Of a DNA stretch of 44,265 bases, positions 19,517 to 28,505 are shown piece by piece. How positions within the stretch are numbered: the first letter of the stretch is position 1; each line of letters starts with the position of its first letter. Source of the DNA: Lentisphaeria bacterium (GTDB lineage Bacteria; Verrucomicrobiota; Lentisphaeria; Victivallales; Victivallaceae); NCBI GenBank assembly GCA_017462015.1, contig JAFTRX010000108.1:1-44265 (forward strand). Direction: 5' to 3'. The translations under genes and the position numbers were made by a program. The notes under the pieces were generated by a model. The model ran no database searches, was not told where the DNA came from, and saw only the letters and a program-made list of their open reading frames with translations.

Positions 19517-22500
19517 ATGACAAAAAATTGGCAGAAAAACTTAAAAAAATATCTCGCCGCGGGAGAAAATTGCGGAAAATCGGTGATTTCTGTCGTCCCG
19601 GAGGCGATACCGCTGCTGTTGTTGCGCGAGTTGGAGCATTCCGATTCCACGCTGGCAGTAACGTTGCCTGATGCCAAAACGGTGGAAAAAGTTCATCTTG
19701 CCCTCGAAGAGTTGATGGTGCGGTGCGGGATAACCAAAAAAATATTGCTGATACCGGAGTGCGGCAGAGGCAAGCTGCTTTTTCCCGGCGGTGAAGCGCG
19801 CCGGGCGCGGGCGTTGAACCGGGTTTTGAACGAAAAATTTGATTTGGTCATGGGCAGTGTGCATGCGATGCTGGGGCCGGCTCCGCAGCCCGATGAGAGC
19901 AAAGAGGCACAAATGGAACTGCGTTGCGGTATGACGATACCGACAGCTCAGTTGCTGGAAACTCTGGTCAAACTGGACTACGATGATGAAATTACGGTGA
20001 CGATACCCGGTGAGTTTTCCCGGCGCGGCGGTATTGTGGATATTTTCAGTCCGGCGCATGATGAACCGTGCCGGTTTGAATTTTTCGGCGATACCATTGA
20101 GTCGATGCGTTTCTTTTCACCGGAGACGCAGCGTTCCACCGGGAAAGCCGTATCGTACCGGATCATCAATCGCGCCGGTATAACCGCCGGAGGCAGTGCT
20201 GAATCAGATTTGTTTGAATATCTTGAACTTGCCGGAAACTTTACGATGCTGGATATTTATCCGGAGTCCGGGACGGAACTTCTGGAAAAGTACAGCGTAA
20301 AAGGTGCTGTTGAACGCTGGGAACAGTTGAAGTCAAGTCATGCTGATTCCGGATTTTATGAAGCCTTGCCGCCGGATGGAGATGTGGCATCATGCATCCA
20401 GGCGGATGTGACGGCGGTCGATCCGGTCAGAAGTGAACACCGGTTGTCCAGTGGAATCGTGGAAAAGGAACGGGCATTGAAACTTGCTTTGCTCAAGCAG
20501 AAATTGGACGATTTTCCGGGAAGTGTGGTTATGCTGGCATCCTCAGAAGAGGATATCCCGTTGTTGAAAAGCTGGTGCAGTGACAGCGGTTTGCCGCTTA
20601 AAAAAATTGAATTTGATGTGTTCCCGCTGGAATGCGGATTTATTATCAATGAACCATCCGTACTGATTTTAAGTTGTAATGAATTGACGGAGTGCGGTTT
20701 TGTCCGTTCCGCAACCGGCAATGACGATGCCGCTGTTGAGGAGGAAGATTCTTCAAGCGGCAGTGAAGCCGAAGGAACCGGCGGGGGAGAAATAGAGTTT
20801 TCCTTTGCTGAATTTGATGAAGGCGATTATGTGGTGCATATCGACTTTGGTATTGCCATTTGCCGTGGTATACGCAAGCAGGACAGTGAAGGCGAAGTGC
20901 GTGAAGTTATCACTCTGGAATTTCGCGGCGGACAGCTGTTGCATGTGCCGATTTATCAGGCGGGAAAAATCAGCCGTTACCTCGGTGCCGCCGGAAAAGT
21001 CAAACTTCATGCGCTCGGCGGTGCCAAGTGGGATGCTGAAAAACAAAGTGTCCGTGCCGGGGTGCGCAATTATGCGGCAGAGATGCTCCGGTTTCAGGCG
21101 GTCCGGCAGGCGCTGCCGGGAATTGAACTGAAAGCACCGCGCGGTGAAATGCGGGCATTTTTGCGGCAATTCCCGTTTCGTGATACTGCATGCCAGATCC
21201 GGGCAACGCGGGAAATCGTTGCCGATATGATTTCTCAGAAACCGATGGACCGGCTGTTGTGCGGCGATGTCGGGTACGGAAAAACCGAAATCGCCATGCG
21301 GGCGGCATTTCAGGCAGTCGCCGCCGGATATCAGGTGGCGCTTATAGCTCCGACGACGGTACTGGCTCAGCAGCATTACCGGACATTTATGGAACGGTTC
21401 AAAGAGTATCCGTTTGTCATTGATACGGTGAGCCGCTTCCGTACCGGCGCGGAACAACGCCGCATAATCGATGCATTGCACAGCGGCGGCATAGACATTA
21501 TTATCGGAACGCACCGGTTGTGCGGAGATAATTTCAAGTTTAAAAATCTCGGACTGGTCATCATCGATGAAGAACAGCGTTTCGGAGTGGAACACAAGGA
21601 ACGGTTGCGCCGCTTCCGGGTGGAAGCGGATGTATTAAGCATGTCAGCGACCCCTATTCCGCGCACACTTTATCTGGCGATGGCAGGCGCACGCGATTTA
21701 AGTACGCTGGTCACGCCGCCGAAGTTGCGCCTGCCGGTGAAAACAGTCATCGCGCCGCAGGAAGATGCTCTGGTTCTGGCGGCGATACGGGCGGAACTTG
21801 CCCGGGGCGGACAGGTGTATTATCTTCACAACCGGGTGATGACGATAGATCACTGTGCGGAAAAGTTCCGCGCTTTGCTGCCGGATACCCGCATTGCAGT
21901 CGCGCACGGTCAGATGGATGAAGATGAACTTTCGGTGGTGATGGAAGGTTTTCAAAATGGAACTGTAGATATGCTTATTTGCAGTACCATCGTCGAATCC
22001 GGACTTGATGTTCCCAACGCCAACACCATGATAATCGAGCGCGCTGACCGCTTCGGTTTAGCTGAACTTTATCAGCTCCGGGGCAGGGTGGGGCGCTGGA
22101 AACAGCAGGCATACGCGTACATGCTTCTGCCGGGAGATCAGATCATCGGTACGGCGGCGCGGAAACGTCTTGCCGCCATCCGGCGCTGTTCGGCGCTGGG
22201 AGCCGGATTTCAGCTGGCACTGCGGGATTTGGAAATACGCGGTGCCGGTAACTTGCTGGGGGCGGAACAATCCGGTCACTTGAATATGATCGGGTTTGAC
22301 CTTTACTGCCGCCTGTTGAAACAGGAGATCGCCAAACTTCAGGGAAAAGAGGAGATCATTCTGCAAATGCCGGAAGTGTCGATAGATTTTATCCGTCCGG
22401 CGTTGAAGGTCCCCGCAGGGAAACTGGCGGCAGCGTTCCCGGAAACATATATTGAAAACGATCAGCTGCGCATTGCCGCCTACCGGCAGCTGGGGGAGAT

Positions 22501-22798
22501 CCACACGCTTGCGCAGTTGACCGCGTTTGCCGGGCAGCTGGAAGATATCTATGGTAAAATGCCGGAAACGGTGAAAATTCTTCTGGAACTGGCAAAGTTG
22601 CGGGTGACGTTGTGCCGGACACAGTTTAAAAAATTGGTGGTTGCGGATAATGTGGTATCCATATCCAGTCCCGGTGGAGTGGTTTACCGCCGCCGGGGAA
22701 CGATCCCGCGTCTGGATCATCGTGATCCGCCCCGGTTGCGCTTGCGCCATTTGCAGGCGATAGTGGAGGGGATAACCCCGGAAAAAGGAACCGGATGA
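19517..22798 (+). CDS. mfd: Transcription-repair coupling factor Mfd
   Basis: 1093 residues with the full domain order: UvrB-like N-terminal domains (about 10-330), RNA polymerase-interacting CarD-like domain (about 430-500, starting EFDEGDYVVHIDFGI), SF2 helicase core (about 540-900) and C-terminal TRCF domain (about 960-1060). Walker A is GDVGYGKTE (Lys589), Walker B DEEQ at 684-687, followed by RFGVEHKERL, SATPIPRTL and the RADRFGLAELYQLRGRVGR motif VI. Mfd removes RNA polymerase stalled at DNA lesions and recruits UvrAB. An unusual acidic/Ser/Gly linker (EEEDSSSGSEAEGTGGGE, about 410-430) precedes the CarD-like domain. The ribosome site before ATG is weak. It overlaps the next gene by four bases. 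Confidence 0.96.
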   Translation: MTKNWQKNLKKYLAAGENCGKSVISVVPEAIPLLLLRELEHSDSTLAVTLPDAKTVEKVHLALEELMVRCGITKKILLIPECGRGKLLFPGGEARRARALNRVLNEKFDLVMGSVHAMLGPAPQPDESKEAQMELRCGMTIPTAQLLETLVKLDYDDEITVTIPGEFSRRGGIVDIFSPAHDEPCRFEFFGDTIESMRFFSPETQRSTGKAVSYRIINRAGITAGGSAESDLFEYLELAGNFTMLDIYPESGTELLEKYSVKGAVERWEQLKSSHADSGFYEALPPDGDVASCIQADVTAVDPVRSEHRLSSGIVEKERALKLALLKQKLDDFPGSVVMLASSEEDIPLLKSWCSDSGLPLKKIEFDVFPLECGFIINEPSVLILSCNELTECGFVRSATGNDDAAVEEEDSSSGSEAEGTGGGEIEFSFAEFDEGDYVVHIDFGIAICRGIRKQDSEGEVREVITLEFRGGQLLHVPIYQAGKISRYLGAAGKVKLHALGGAKWDAEKQSVRAGVRNYAAEMLRFQAVRQALPGIELKAPRGEMRAFLRQFPFRDTACQIRATREIVADMISQKPMDRLLCGDVGYGKTEIAMRAAFQAVAAGYQVALIAPTTVLAQQHYRTFMERFKEYPFVIDTVSRFRTGAEQRRIIDALHSGGIDIIIGTHRLCGDNFKFKNLGLVIIDEEQRFGVEHKERLRRFRVEADVLSMSATPIPRTLYLAMAGARDLSTLVTPPKLRLPVKTVIAPQEDALVLAAIRAELARGGQVYYLHNRVMTIDHCAEKFRALLPDTRIAVAHGQMDEDELSVVMEGFQNGTVDMLICSTIVESGLDVPNANTMIIERADRFGLAELYQLRGRVGRWKQQAYAYMLLPGDQIIGTAARKRLAAIRRCSALGAGFQLALRDLEIRGAGNLLGAEQSGHLNMIGFDLYCRLLKQEIAKLQGKEEIILQMPEVSIDFIRPALKVPAGKLAAAFPETYIENDQLRIAAYRQLGEIHTLAQLTAFAGQLEDIYGKMPETVKILLELAKLRVTLCRTQFKKLVVADNVVSISSPGGVVYRRRGTIPRLDHRDPPRLRLRHLQAIVEGITPEKGTG

Positions 22799-23697
22799 TT
22801 ATGGAATTTATAGATTTACATACCCACAGCAACTGTTCGGATGGCACGCTTGCTCCGGCAGAGATATTTTCTCTGGCGCGGAGCATTGAGCTTGCGGCGG
22901 TGGCATTGACCGACCATGATACCGTTGCCGGAATACCGGAATTTATGGCGGCGGCGAAGGAGCATCCTGAGTGCGAAGCGATTCCCGGAGTGGAGCTTGC
23001 CTGTTCTTTTATGTCCAAAGAGATACATATTGTGGGGTTGTTCATCAATCCCGCCGGGGTAAAACTTCAGGAGTTTATAGAAGATGCCCGGTTGGAGCGT
23101 ATGCGCCGCAACCGGGATCTGCTGGTAAAGCTCTCTTTGCTCGGATACGAACTGGATCTGTCGATGCCGCAGTTTGCCGGTTTGCCGCTGGAAGGCGTAG
23201 GACGTCCGCACTTTGCCGCGGCATTGATCGAACACTATAACTTCACCCATCCCCGGATGGTGTTTGAAAAGCTTCTCGGCCGCAATCGTCCGGCGTATAT
23301 CCCGCGCCGTTTGCCGGAACCATCCCGGGCGATCGAAGCCATTCACGATGCCGGCGGCATCGCCGTCTGGGCGCATCCGGTGCGGCGGGAGGCCAATGAA
23401 CGTGCCTTTTTGAAGCGCGCCGCCAGAAAACTTACCAATATGGGACTTGATGCTATTGAGGGATATTACAGCATGTTCAGCAGTGTGGAGACGGCAATGG
23501 TGACAGAAGTTGCCGGAAGTCTGGATCTGGCACTTTCCGGCGGCAGTGATTTTCACGGAGCCAACAGCCCGGATGTGATATTGGGGTTCGGTGCCGGCGG
23601 CTTGCGGGTTCCGGCAGCGTTGCTGGATGGACTCAAAGCAAAACGTTTTCCCGGATTGCCCGGGCAAGTGCGGCGGCCAGACGTTTACGATAACTGA
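22795..23697 (+). CDS. PHP-domain phosphoesterase, RNase AM / YciV (TrpH) type
   Basis: 300 residues of the polymerase-and-histidinol-phosphatase fold. Motifs: DLHTHSNCSDG (metal ligands), ALTDHDTVAG, AIPGVELA, GRPHFAAALI, IAVWAHPVRR and GSDFHGA near the end. This order matches YciV/RNase AM, which hydrolyses nucleoside 3',5'-bisphosphates and trims RNA 5' ends. ATG 22795 overlaps the mfd stop (ATGA) and has AGGA at suitable distance; ATG 22801 is an alternative. The last 65 bases overlap, tail to tail, the coding end of the minus-strand amidase gene. Confidence 0.9.
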   Translation: MIMEFIDLHTHSNCSDGTLAPAEIFSLARSIELAAVALTDHDTVAGIPEFMAAAKEHPECEAIPGVELACSFMSKEIHIVGLFINPAGVKLQEFIEDARLERMRRNRDLLVKLSLLGYELDLSMPQFAGLPLEGVGRPHFAAALIEHYNFTHPRMVFEKLLGRNRPAYIPRRLPEPSRAIEAIHDAGGIAVWAHPVRREANERAFLKRAARKLTNMGLDAIEGYYSMFSSVETAMVTEVAGSLDLALSGGSDFHGANSPDVILGFGAGGLRVPAALLDGLKAKRFPGLPGQVRRPDVYDN

Positions 23698-24517
23698 CAT
23701 CGGCACAGCGCAACGCCTCTTCGCGGTTGCTGAGGAAGCCTGCTTCAATCAGAACCGCCGGACATTTTGCATCCCGTAAAACTTGGAAATTGGCAAACTT
23801 TACCCCCCGTCCCGGAGAATCGGAGACCTCCTTTTGTGCGCATTGCAGGGCGTAGGCAAGCTGCACGCCGGAACGGATTTGAGCAAAACGTTTCTCATTT
23901 TCAGGTGTCAGGCAGAATACTTCAAAACCGGCAGCATCCGGATTGGCTGCTGAGTTGTGATGTACGGAAATAAATATATCTGCGGCAACGGCGTTACCGC
24001 GCCGGTTCAGTTTTATCAGAGAATCATCACTCCGGGTATAATGTACCGTAAAGCCGTATTTCTGCAATTCTTCTCCCAGACGCAGTGCCAAATCCAGATT
24101 CAGGATTTTTTCTGACATCCCCTTGGAAAACGGAGTTGGTGCACCGTGGTCTTTGCCACCGTGACCGGGGTCGATCAATATGGTTTTCGCTTTCAGCTTT
24201 TGGGGCGGCGACATCAAGGTAAAAAGTACCGTTTGAACGGAACGCAGTGGCAAATCCCACTTGCCGCTGTTGGGGTCTTTGCTCAATTTATCCGGCATGA
24301 CCACCGGTATGCCGTTGCATTTGATGATGGCGCTGTTGTTGGCAAGGATCAGCGTACAACGCTCATTGCGCAAGGTCAGTTGTGCCGGTTTAACGCCGGT
24401 GTTTTCCGTGAATGACGTGTACGGCAGATCGGTGATGCGCTCCGGAAGCCGTTGGCAGGAGCAGCACAGCACGGCTATCCAAAGCAGATGGGTGAGTGTG
24501 AAACAAAGTCTGTTCAT
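23633..24517 (-). CDS. N-acetylmuramoyl-L-alanine amidase (Amidase_3), probable lipoprotein
   Basis: 294 residues. The N-terminus has a basic start, a hydrophobic stretch and cysteines (WIAVLCCSCQ, residues about 13-22), suggesting a lipoprotein or secretion signal. After a linker domain (about 30-115) comes the zinc amidase domain: ILIDPGHGGKDHG (first His ligand), a Glu in MSEKILNLDLA, FISVHHNS (second His) and AVLIEAGFLSN (catalytic Glu). It cleaves the amide between muramic acid and the stem peptide in peptidoglycan. ATG 24517 overlaps the preceding stop (ATGA). It is last in the ldt-accA-argA-amidase operon, and its end overlaps the PHP gene by 65 bases. Confidence 0.92.
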   Translation of the reverse strand: MNRLCFTLTHLLWIAVLCCSCQRLPERITDLPYTSFTENTGVKPAQLTLRNERCTLILANNSAIIKCNGIPVVMPDKLSKDPNSGKWDLPLRSVQTVLFTLMSPPQKLKAKTILIDPGHGGKDHGAPTPFSKGMSEKILNLDLALRLGEELQKYGFTVHYTRSDDSLIKLNRRGNAVAADIFISVHHNSAANPDAAGFEVFCLTPENEKRFAQIRSGVQLAYALQCAQKEVSDSPGRGVKFANFQVLRDAKCPAVLIEAGFLSNREEALRCADVSYRKRLAAALARAIRENVLL

Positions 24518-25005
24518 TTGCAATCAGCCGAACTTAACAGCAGCGCAGTTTCATCGCAGCAGTCAAACTTCGGACACTTGGAACAGTCGCTCCAGATTTT
24601 TTCCGGAAAACTCTCTTTTTGCACCATCACAAAACCGAGAGATTGAAAGAATTTTACCTGCAATGTCAAGGTGAACAAGCGCCATTCTTTCCGTTCCTGC
24701 TGCAATTTTTCAATAATGTGCGTTACCAGTTTTTTCCCGATTCCCTGACCCTGACATGCCGGAGCTACGACGAGGGAGCGTACTTCGAGAAGATCGTGAC
24801 CGAAATCCCGCGCCGCACAGCATCCGCAAACCGTGCCGTTTCTTTCTGCAACGATAAAGTTTGCCAGATAAAAGGCAATGTCATCTTTGTTGCGCTTGAG
24901 AACGACACCGTTTCCGGTATAGAGTTCAATCAGGGAAAATATGGAATCAACATCAGAGGTGCGTGCCGGACGGATAACAAGTTCCGCAGAGGATTGCGTA
25001 CTCAT
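24514..25005 (-). CDS. argA: Short ArgA-type N-acetylglutamate synthase (GNAT fold)
   Basis: 163 residues, one GNAT acetyltransferase domain. The acetyl-CoA loop is VVAPACQGQGIGKKLV, preceded by LLEVRSLVV. The end, FPEKIWSDCSKCPKFDCCDETAL, is the signature of the C-terminal domain of N-acetylglutamate synthases; here it stands alone without the amino-acid kinase domain, as in the short NAGS found in several phyla. It would acetylate glutamate in the first step of arginine synthesis. No other arg gene is in view, so the substrate is inferred from similarity. ATG 25005 overlaps the accA stop (ATGA). Confidence 0.75.
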   Translation of the reverse strand: MSTQSSAELVIRPARTSDVDSIFSLIELYTGNGVVLKRNKDDIAFYLANFIVAERNGTVCGCCAARDFGHDLLEVRSLVVAPACQGQGIGKKLVTHIIEKLQQERKEWRLFTLTLQVKFFQSLGFVMVQKESFPEKIWSDCSKCPKFDCCDETALLLSSADCK

Positions 25006-26012
25006 TTTTCCTCCGGAACTTCTACAACACTGTCCTCTTCGGATAGTTCAATCTTTTCCGTTTCAAAGCAGCCGAATTTCCGGAATTTTTCGTAACGCTG
25101 GGCTTTGAGTTCTTCTCCGGAAAGTTTTTCCAGTTCAGCCAGGCTCTTTTCCAGTTCCGCTTTGAGCAGTTCAGCGGCTTTTTCGTGGTCGCGGTGGGCG
25201 CCGCCCAGCGGTTCCGGAACGATGGCATCGACAACGCCGAGTTCATAGAGTTTACCGGCGGTTATCTTCAATGCTTCCGCGGCCTGCGGGGCAAACTTCC
25301 GGTCTTTCCACAATATGGCGGCACAGCCTTCCGGGGTGATGACCGAGTAGTAGGCGTTTTCCATAATCAGTACTTTGTTGCCGACTCCGAGACCGATAGC
25401 GCCGCCGGAGCCGCCTTCTCCGATGATGGTGACGATGACCGGCACGGTAAGTTTGAACATTTCGCGCAAGTTGACGGCGATGGCTTCGGCGATGTGGCGC
25501 TCTTCACTGCCGACTCCGGGGTATGCTCCGGGAGTGTCGACGAAGGTGAGAAGCGGAATTTGAGCCTGTTCCGCCAAACGCATCAAACGCAGAGCTTTCC
25601 GGTAACCTTCAGGCTGGGGCCAGCCGAAGTTGCGGAAGAGATTGCTCTTCATGTCCCGACCCTTTTGCGTACCGAGTACGATTACCGGGCGGTCGTTGAA
25701 AAGCGCCGGACCTCCGATGATCGCTTTGTCGTCACTGTAACGGCGGTCGCCGGATAATTCCATAAAGTTGCGGCAAATCAGATTGATGTAATCCAGCGTA
25801 TACGGGCGCCGGGGGTGACGGGACAGCTGAACCCGCTGCCACGGAGTGAGTTTGGCATAAATATCCAGCATCATCTCCTGCAAACGTTTGGTCAGAGCGC
25901 TGATCTCTTTGGATACGTCAATATTGTTGGAACTTGAGAGCGCTTCCAATTCGTCGATCTTTTTTTGCAGTTCCGCGATCGGAGCTTCAAAGTCGAGATA
26001 GATATCGTTCAT
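25002..26012 (-). CDS. accA: Acetyl-CoA carboxylase carboxyltransferase subunit alpha
   Basis: 336 residues, typical AccA length. An N-terminal coiled region (1-55) is followed by the crotonase-fold carboxyltransferase with HPRRPYTLDYI, LVRG-equivalent GDRRYSDDKAIIGG, QKGRD, FGWPQPEGYRKALRLM, FVDTPGAYPG and GEGGSGGAIGLGVG, and ITPEGCAAILWKD. With AccD it transfers the carboxyl group from biotin to acetyl-CoA to give malonyl-CoA for fatty acids. The last 50 residues are Glu-rich. A GAAAGG ribosome site precedes ATG 26012; the L,D-transpeptidase gene ends 20 bases upstream, so they share a transcript. Confidence 0.96.
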   Translation of the reverse strand: MNDIYLDFEAPIAELQKKIDELEALSSSNNIDVSKEISALTKRLQEMMLDIYAKLTPWQRVQLSRHPRRPYTLDYINLICRNFMELSGDRRYSDDKAIIGGPALFNDRPVIVLGTQKGRDMKSNLFRNFGWPQPEGYRKALRLMRLAEQAQIPLLTFVDTPGAYPGVGSEERHIAEAIAVNLREMFKLTVPVIVTIIGEGGSGGAIGLGVGNKVLIMENAYYSVITPEGCAAILWKDRKFAPQAAEALKITAGKLYELGVVDAIVPEPLGGAHRDHEKAAELLKAELEKSLAELEKLSGEELKAQRYEKFRKFGCFETEKIELSEEDSVVEVPEEK

Positions 26013-26032
26013 GTAAAAAACCTTTCGTTAGA

Positions 26033-27268
26033 TCAATCTGTTATCTCAACCGGAGTTGTGACCGGCACGAGGTAATAAAGCAGGAGAACATCCTGATTGT
26101 GCATTCTGATGCATCCGCGGCTGAGTGCTTTGCCGACCGAAGTGTCGTCCGGCGAACCGTGGATGCCGTAACCCTGACGTCCGGCACCGCGTCCGGTACG
26201 TCCGCTTAATTTCAAAAAACATTCGCCCAACGGATTTTCTTTGTCACCATAAGCGAATATTCTTCCGTCCGGACCATGCCATTTGGGATGATAAAGCCGG
26301 TGGGAGATGTTGAATTTTCCGGTGGGAGTGGAATTTTTCCTGCCGACACCAATGGGGAAGACGGCAAAAATCTGCCAGCCATTCTTCTCCTGTTTCCACA
26401 AGTTGAGGGTGTGGGAGTTTTTGGCTATGGTGATGCGCCATTTGCCGGGGATGACGGTCAAACGTTCTCCGATGCGGAGGAGGTTGTTTCTCTTTTTGTT
26501 GATCTTTTTTATTCCCTCGACAGTGGTGCTGTAACGGCGCGCGATGGTGGAGAGATTGTTTCCGGCAGAGACCTTGTGGATGATGGAGTTGTTTTTCCAT
26601 TTGCCGCTGGAAAATTCAGTATGCACAGCAGCGGTGAGATAGGCGCCGATCTGGTTCCAGTTGGCAGAACAGCAGCCGCCGGAAGAGTATTCCTTCATCA
26701 AAAAAGCGGTGGCAACGCTGATTACTTCATCCGGAGAGGTGAGCGTTTTCAATTTGGCGATAACTTCGTCTGCGCCCGGAGCCTGATTGGGCTTATACAC
26801 CGGGGAATCTCCGGCATCACCGCCGGGGACGGTGGAACCCTTTTGGTACCATGTCTCCAGAGAACCTCCGCCGTTATCAGTATCGGAAGTGCCGCCGGTA
26901 TTGGAAGTGGAGCTTCCGCTATCGGTGCCGGAGTTTGAAGACGCGCCGCCATCTCCAACTTGAGAGGAGTTGTTGTTACTGTTCTGAGTCGATGTTGCAG
27001 AACTGTTTTGAGTGCTGTTTCCGGAGGTATTGTTGTTTTCTCCGGAAGAGCTGAGTTGTTCCGTTTTTTGTTCAGTGCCGGAGTTTTCGTTTTTTGAGGT
27101 ATCAGATCCCGACTGAGGGGCGGTGTCGGGGACAATAATCATCACCACCGCCACTGTGATGGCGGCAACAATCAGCAGTACCCCAAAGAAACGCAGCCGT
27201 TTATAGCCGGCGTTGCGGCGGCGGGGCAGATTCCTTGAAGAATTTTTAAAATCGTAATGTACCGGCAT
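26033..27268 (-). CDS. Membrane-anchored LysM L,D-transpeptidase
   Basis: 411 residues. Residues about 20-48 carry a basic patch and one transmembrane segment (signal anchor). A long Ser/Asn/Gly/Thr-rich linker (about 50-150) spans the periplasm. A helical part follows, then a LysM peptidoglycan-binding motif (about 228-275, HKVSAGNNLSTIARRY...) and a YkuD catalytic domain (about 280-411) with YGIHGSPDDTS and the catalytic SRGCIRMHNQD. It would form 3-3 crosslinks in peptidoglycan or attach proteins to it. It leads the operon with accA, argA and the amidase and has a promoter at 27328-27356. Confidence 0.92.
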   Translation of the reverse strand: MPVHYDFKNSSRNLPRRRNAGYKRLRFFGVLLIVAAITVAVVMIIVPDTAPQSGSDTSKNENSGTEQKTEQLSSSGENNNTSGNSTQNSSATSTQNSNNNSSQVGDGGASSNSGTDSGSSTSNTGGTSDTDNGGGSLETWYQKGSTVPGGDAGDSPVYKPNQAPGADEVIAKLKTLTSPDEVISVATAFLMKEYSSGGCCSANWNQIGAYLTAAVHTEFSSGKWKNNSIIHKVSAGNNLSTIARRYSTTVEGIKKINKKRNNLLRIGERLTVIPGKWRITIAKNSHTLNLWKQEKNGWQIFAVFPIGVGRKNSTPTGKFNISHRLYHPKWHGPDGRIFAYGDKENPLGECFLKLSGRTGRGAGRQGYGIHGSPDDTSVGKALSRGCIRMHNQDVLLLYYLVPVTTPVEITD

Positions 27269-27327
27269 TGAAGTCTCAAAATTTAGATTTTATCACGAAT
27301 TAAACAAACGGCAAAACAACATTATAT

Positions 27328-27356
27328 AATATAGTACCGGAATTCGCTTTTTTCAA
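27328..27356 (-). promoter_or_regulatory. Promoter of the L,D-transpeptidase-accA operon
   Basis: On the minus strand TTGAAA (27356-27351), 17-base spacer, TATATT (27333-27328), leader about 53 bases. Confidence 0.75.
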
Positions 27357-27397
27357 GCTTTTAACATCGCAACAAATGCGGCTGTCCCATAAAAAGT

Positions 27398-28336
27398 TTA
27401 TTGACAAACGTTGATTTTTTCACCATCCCAAAGCAGCTTTTCTCCCCACACCGGGGCGTAGGCATCCATGTTGTTTCCCTGAAAAACAGAGATTTCATCT
27501 CTGCCCACCTGGAACGGCCAGCGCCAGCGGTTGTATTCATGGCCCATTTCCAGGAGATGTACGATCAAGGTTTTTTTTGCGTAGAGTTTTTTCGCCGCCT
27601 CAATGGCTTTCAGGTTGCACCGGGGATGGACGGCGTAAAGGTCAACGTATTCAGACTTTTTCTGCAGATAGGAGTGATGGTAGGTGTCTCCGCTGGTGAA
27701 GAAAACAAACTTTTTATCTCCGGTAGTGCAGACAAATTCCATCGGCATGACGAAGTTGCGCAGAGTCGGATTGTGGTCAGATTCGCCGCAGTGAACGGTT
27801 ACGGTGTTGATTTCGTGCGTATAAGCAGAAGCTTTGGTGTAGCCCTTTGCCGGGAAGAAGTTGCTTATGACAAGTTTTCCCTTGGCAGTCATCGCTCTGA
27901 GCAAAGGAAGATCGTAGTGGTCGTTGTGGTTGTGAGTTGTGGCGATGAAATCGAGCAGCGGCTCCAGTTTGACCGCGTGGCGGTGGTGGATGTCGATGCC
28001 GAAGCAGGTGTCCGGAGTTTTGATGACAAAGCCCATGTTGTAGAGATACCAGATCACGACGGTTCCCGGAGCGACGGTCGTTGCCGGAATGTCCTGGAGC
28101 AGACGGTCTATTGACTGGTCGTAGAACTTCAACGCCGGATTGGAGGTTGTTTTGTTGGTATCGTTGTCAAAGGCTTCAAACTCCGCTTTCAAAGTCTTGT
28201 TGATGATCTCTTGCAGACGATCCTGCAAATTTTCTCTTTTTTTTGTATCTTTCTCAGTGCGCATTGTGGAAAAATCGCTTCCGGAAGCGGAAATGCCGAT
28301 GATGACGGACAGAAGCTGCAAAAAAATTTTTTTCAT
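27398..28336 (-). CDS. Secreted metallo-beta-lactamase-fold hydrolase (UlaG-like)
   Basis: 312 residues with a signal peptide (MKKIFLQLLSVIIGISASG, cleavage near residue 20). Residues about 85-280 show a metallo-beta-lactamase fold: VVIWYLYNMGFVI strand, IDIHHRH, the metal motif THNHNDHYD, HCGESDHN and FFTSGDTYHH. This arrangement resembles UlaG/RomA-type lactonases and phosphodiesterases, but no specific subfamily is recognised. It would act in the periplasm or outside. ATG 28336 has AAGGA upstream; an earlier in-frame start would lie at or upstream of the promoter (28369-28396). It seems to be a single-gene unit. Confidence 0.82.
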   Translation of the reverse strand: MKKIFLQLLSVIIGISASGSDFSTMRTEKDTKKRENLQDRLQEIINKTLKAEFEAFDNDTNKTTSNPALKFYDQSIDRLLQDIPATTVAPGTVVIWYLYNMGFVIKTPDTCFGIDIHHRHAVKLEPLLDFIATTHNHNDHYDLPLLRAMTAKGKLVISNFFPAKGYTKASAYTHEINTVTVHCGESDHNPTLRNFVMPMEFVCTTGDKKFVFFTSGDTYHHSYLQKKSEYVDLYAVHPRCNLKAIEAAKKLYAKKTLIVHLLEMGHEYNRWRWPFQVGRDEISVFQGNNMDAYAPVWGEKLLWDGEKINVCQ

Positions 28337-28368
28337 AAAAAGTTTTTCCTTGTGTTGGTGTTGCATAT

Positions 28369-28396
28369 AATATAACGTTGGAATATTGGTTGTCAA
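28369..28396 (-). promoter_or_regulatory. Promoter of the metallo-beta-lactamase-fold gene
   Basis: On the minus strand TTGACA (28396-28391), 16-base spacer, TATATT (28374-28369), leader about 26 bases. Confidence 0.75.
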
Positions 28397-28438
28397 GAGT
28401 TTTTTTTAAGAGAAAACGGGATATGGTTTTCCCTGTGT

Positions 28439-28466
28439 TTGACAAAACGGGATTTTGCGCTACATT
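28439..28466 (+). promoter_or_regulatory. ybaK promoter
   Basis: TTGACA (28439-28444), 16-base spacer, TACATT (28461-28466), about 40 bases before ATG 28506. Divergent from the promoter at 28369-28396. Confidence 0.6.
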
Positions 28467-28505
28467 ATGCGGCATGCAAGTTTTATGTCCGGAAGAGAGG
28501 TTAGT

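Noticed and set aside
26276..26938. 220-residue plus-strand frame opposite the L,D-transpeptidase
   Set aside because: Low-complexity shadow of the Ser/Asn-rich linker and LysM region.
27376..27396. Possible further dispersed-repeat remnant
   Set aside because: Only about ten clearly matching bases (TGTCCCATAA); too short to claim.
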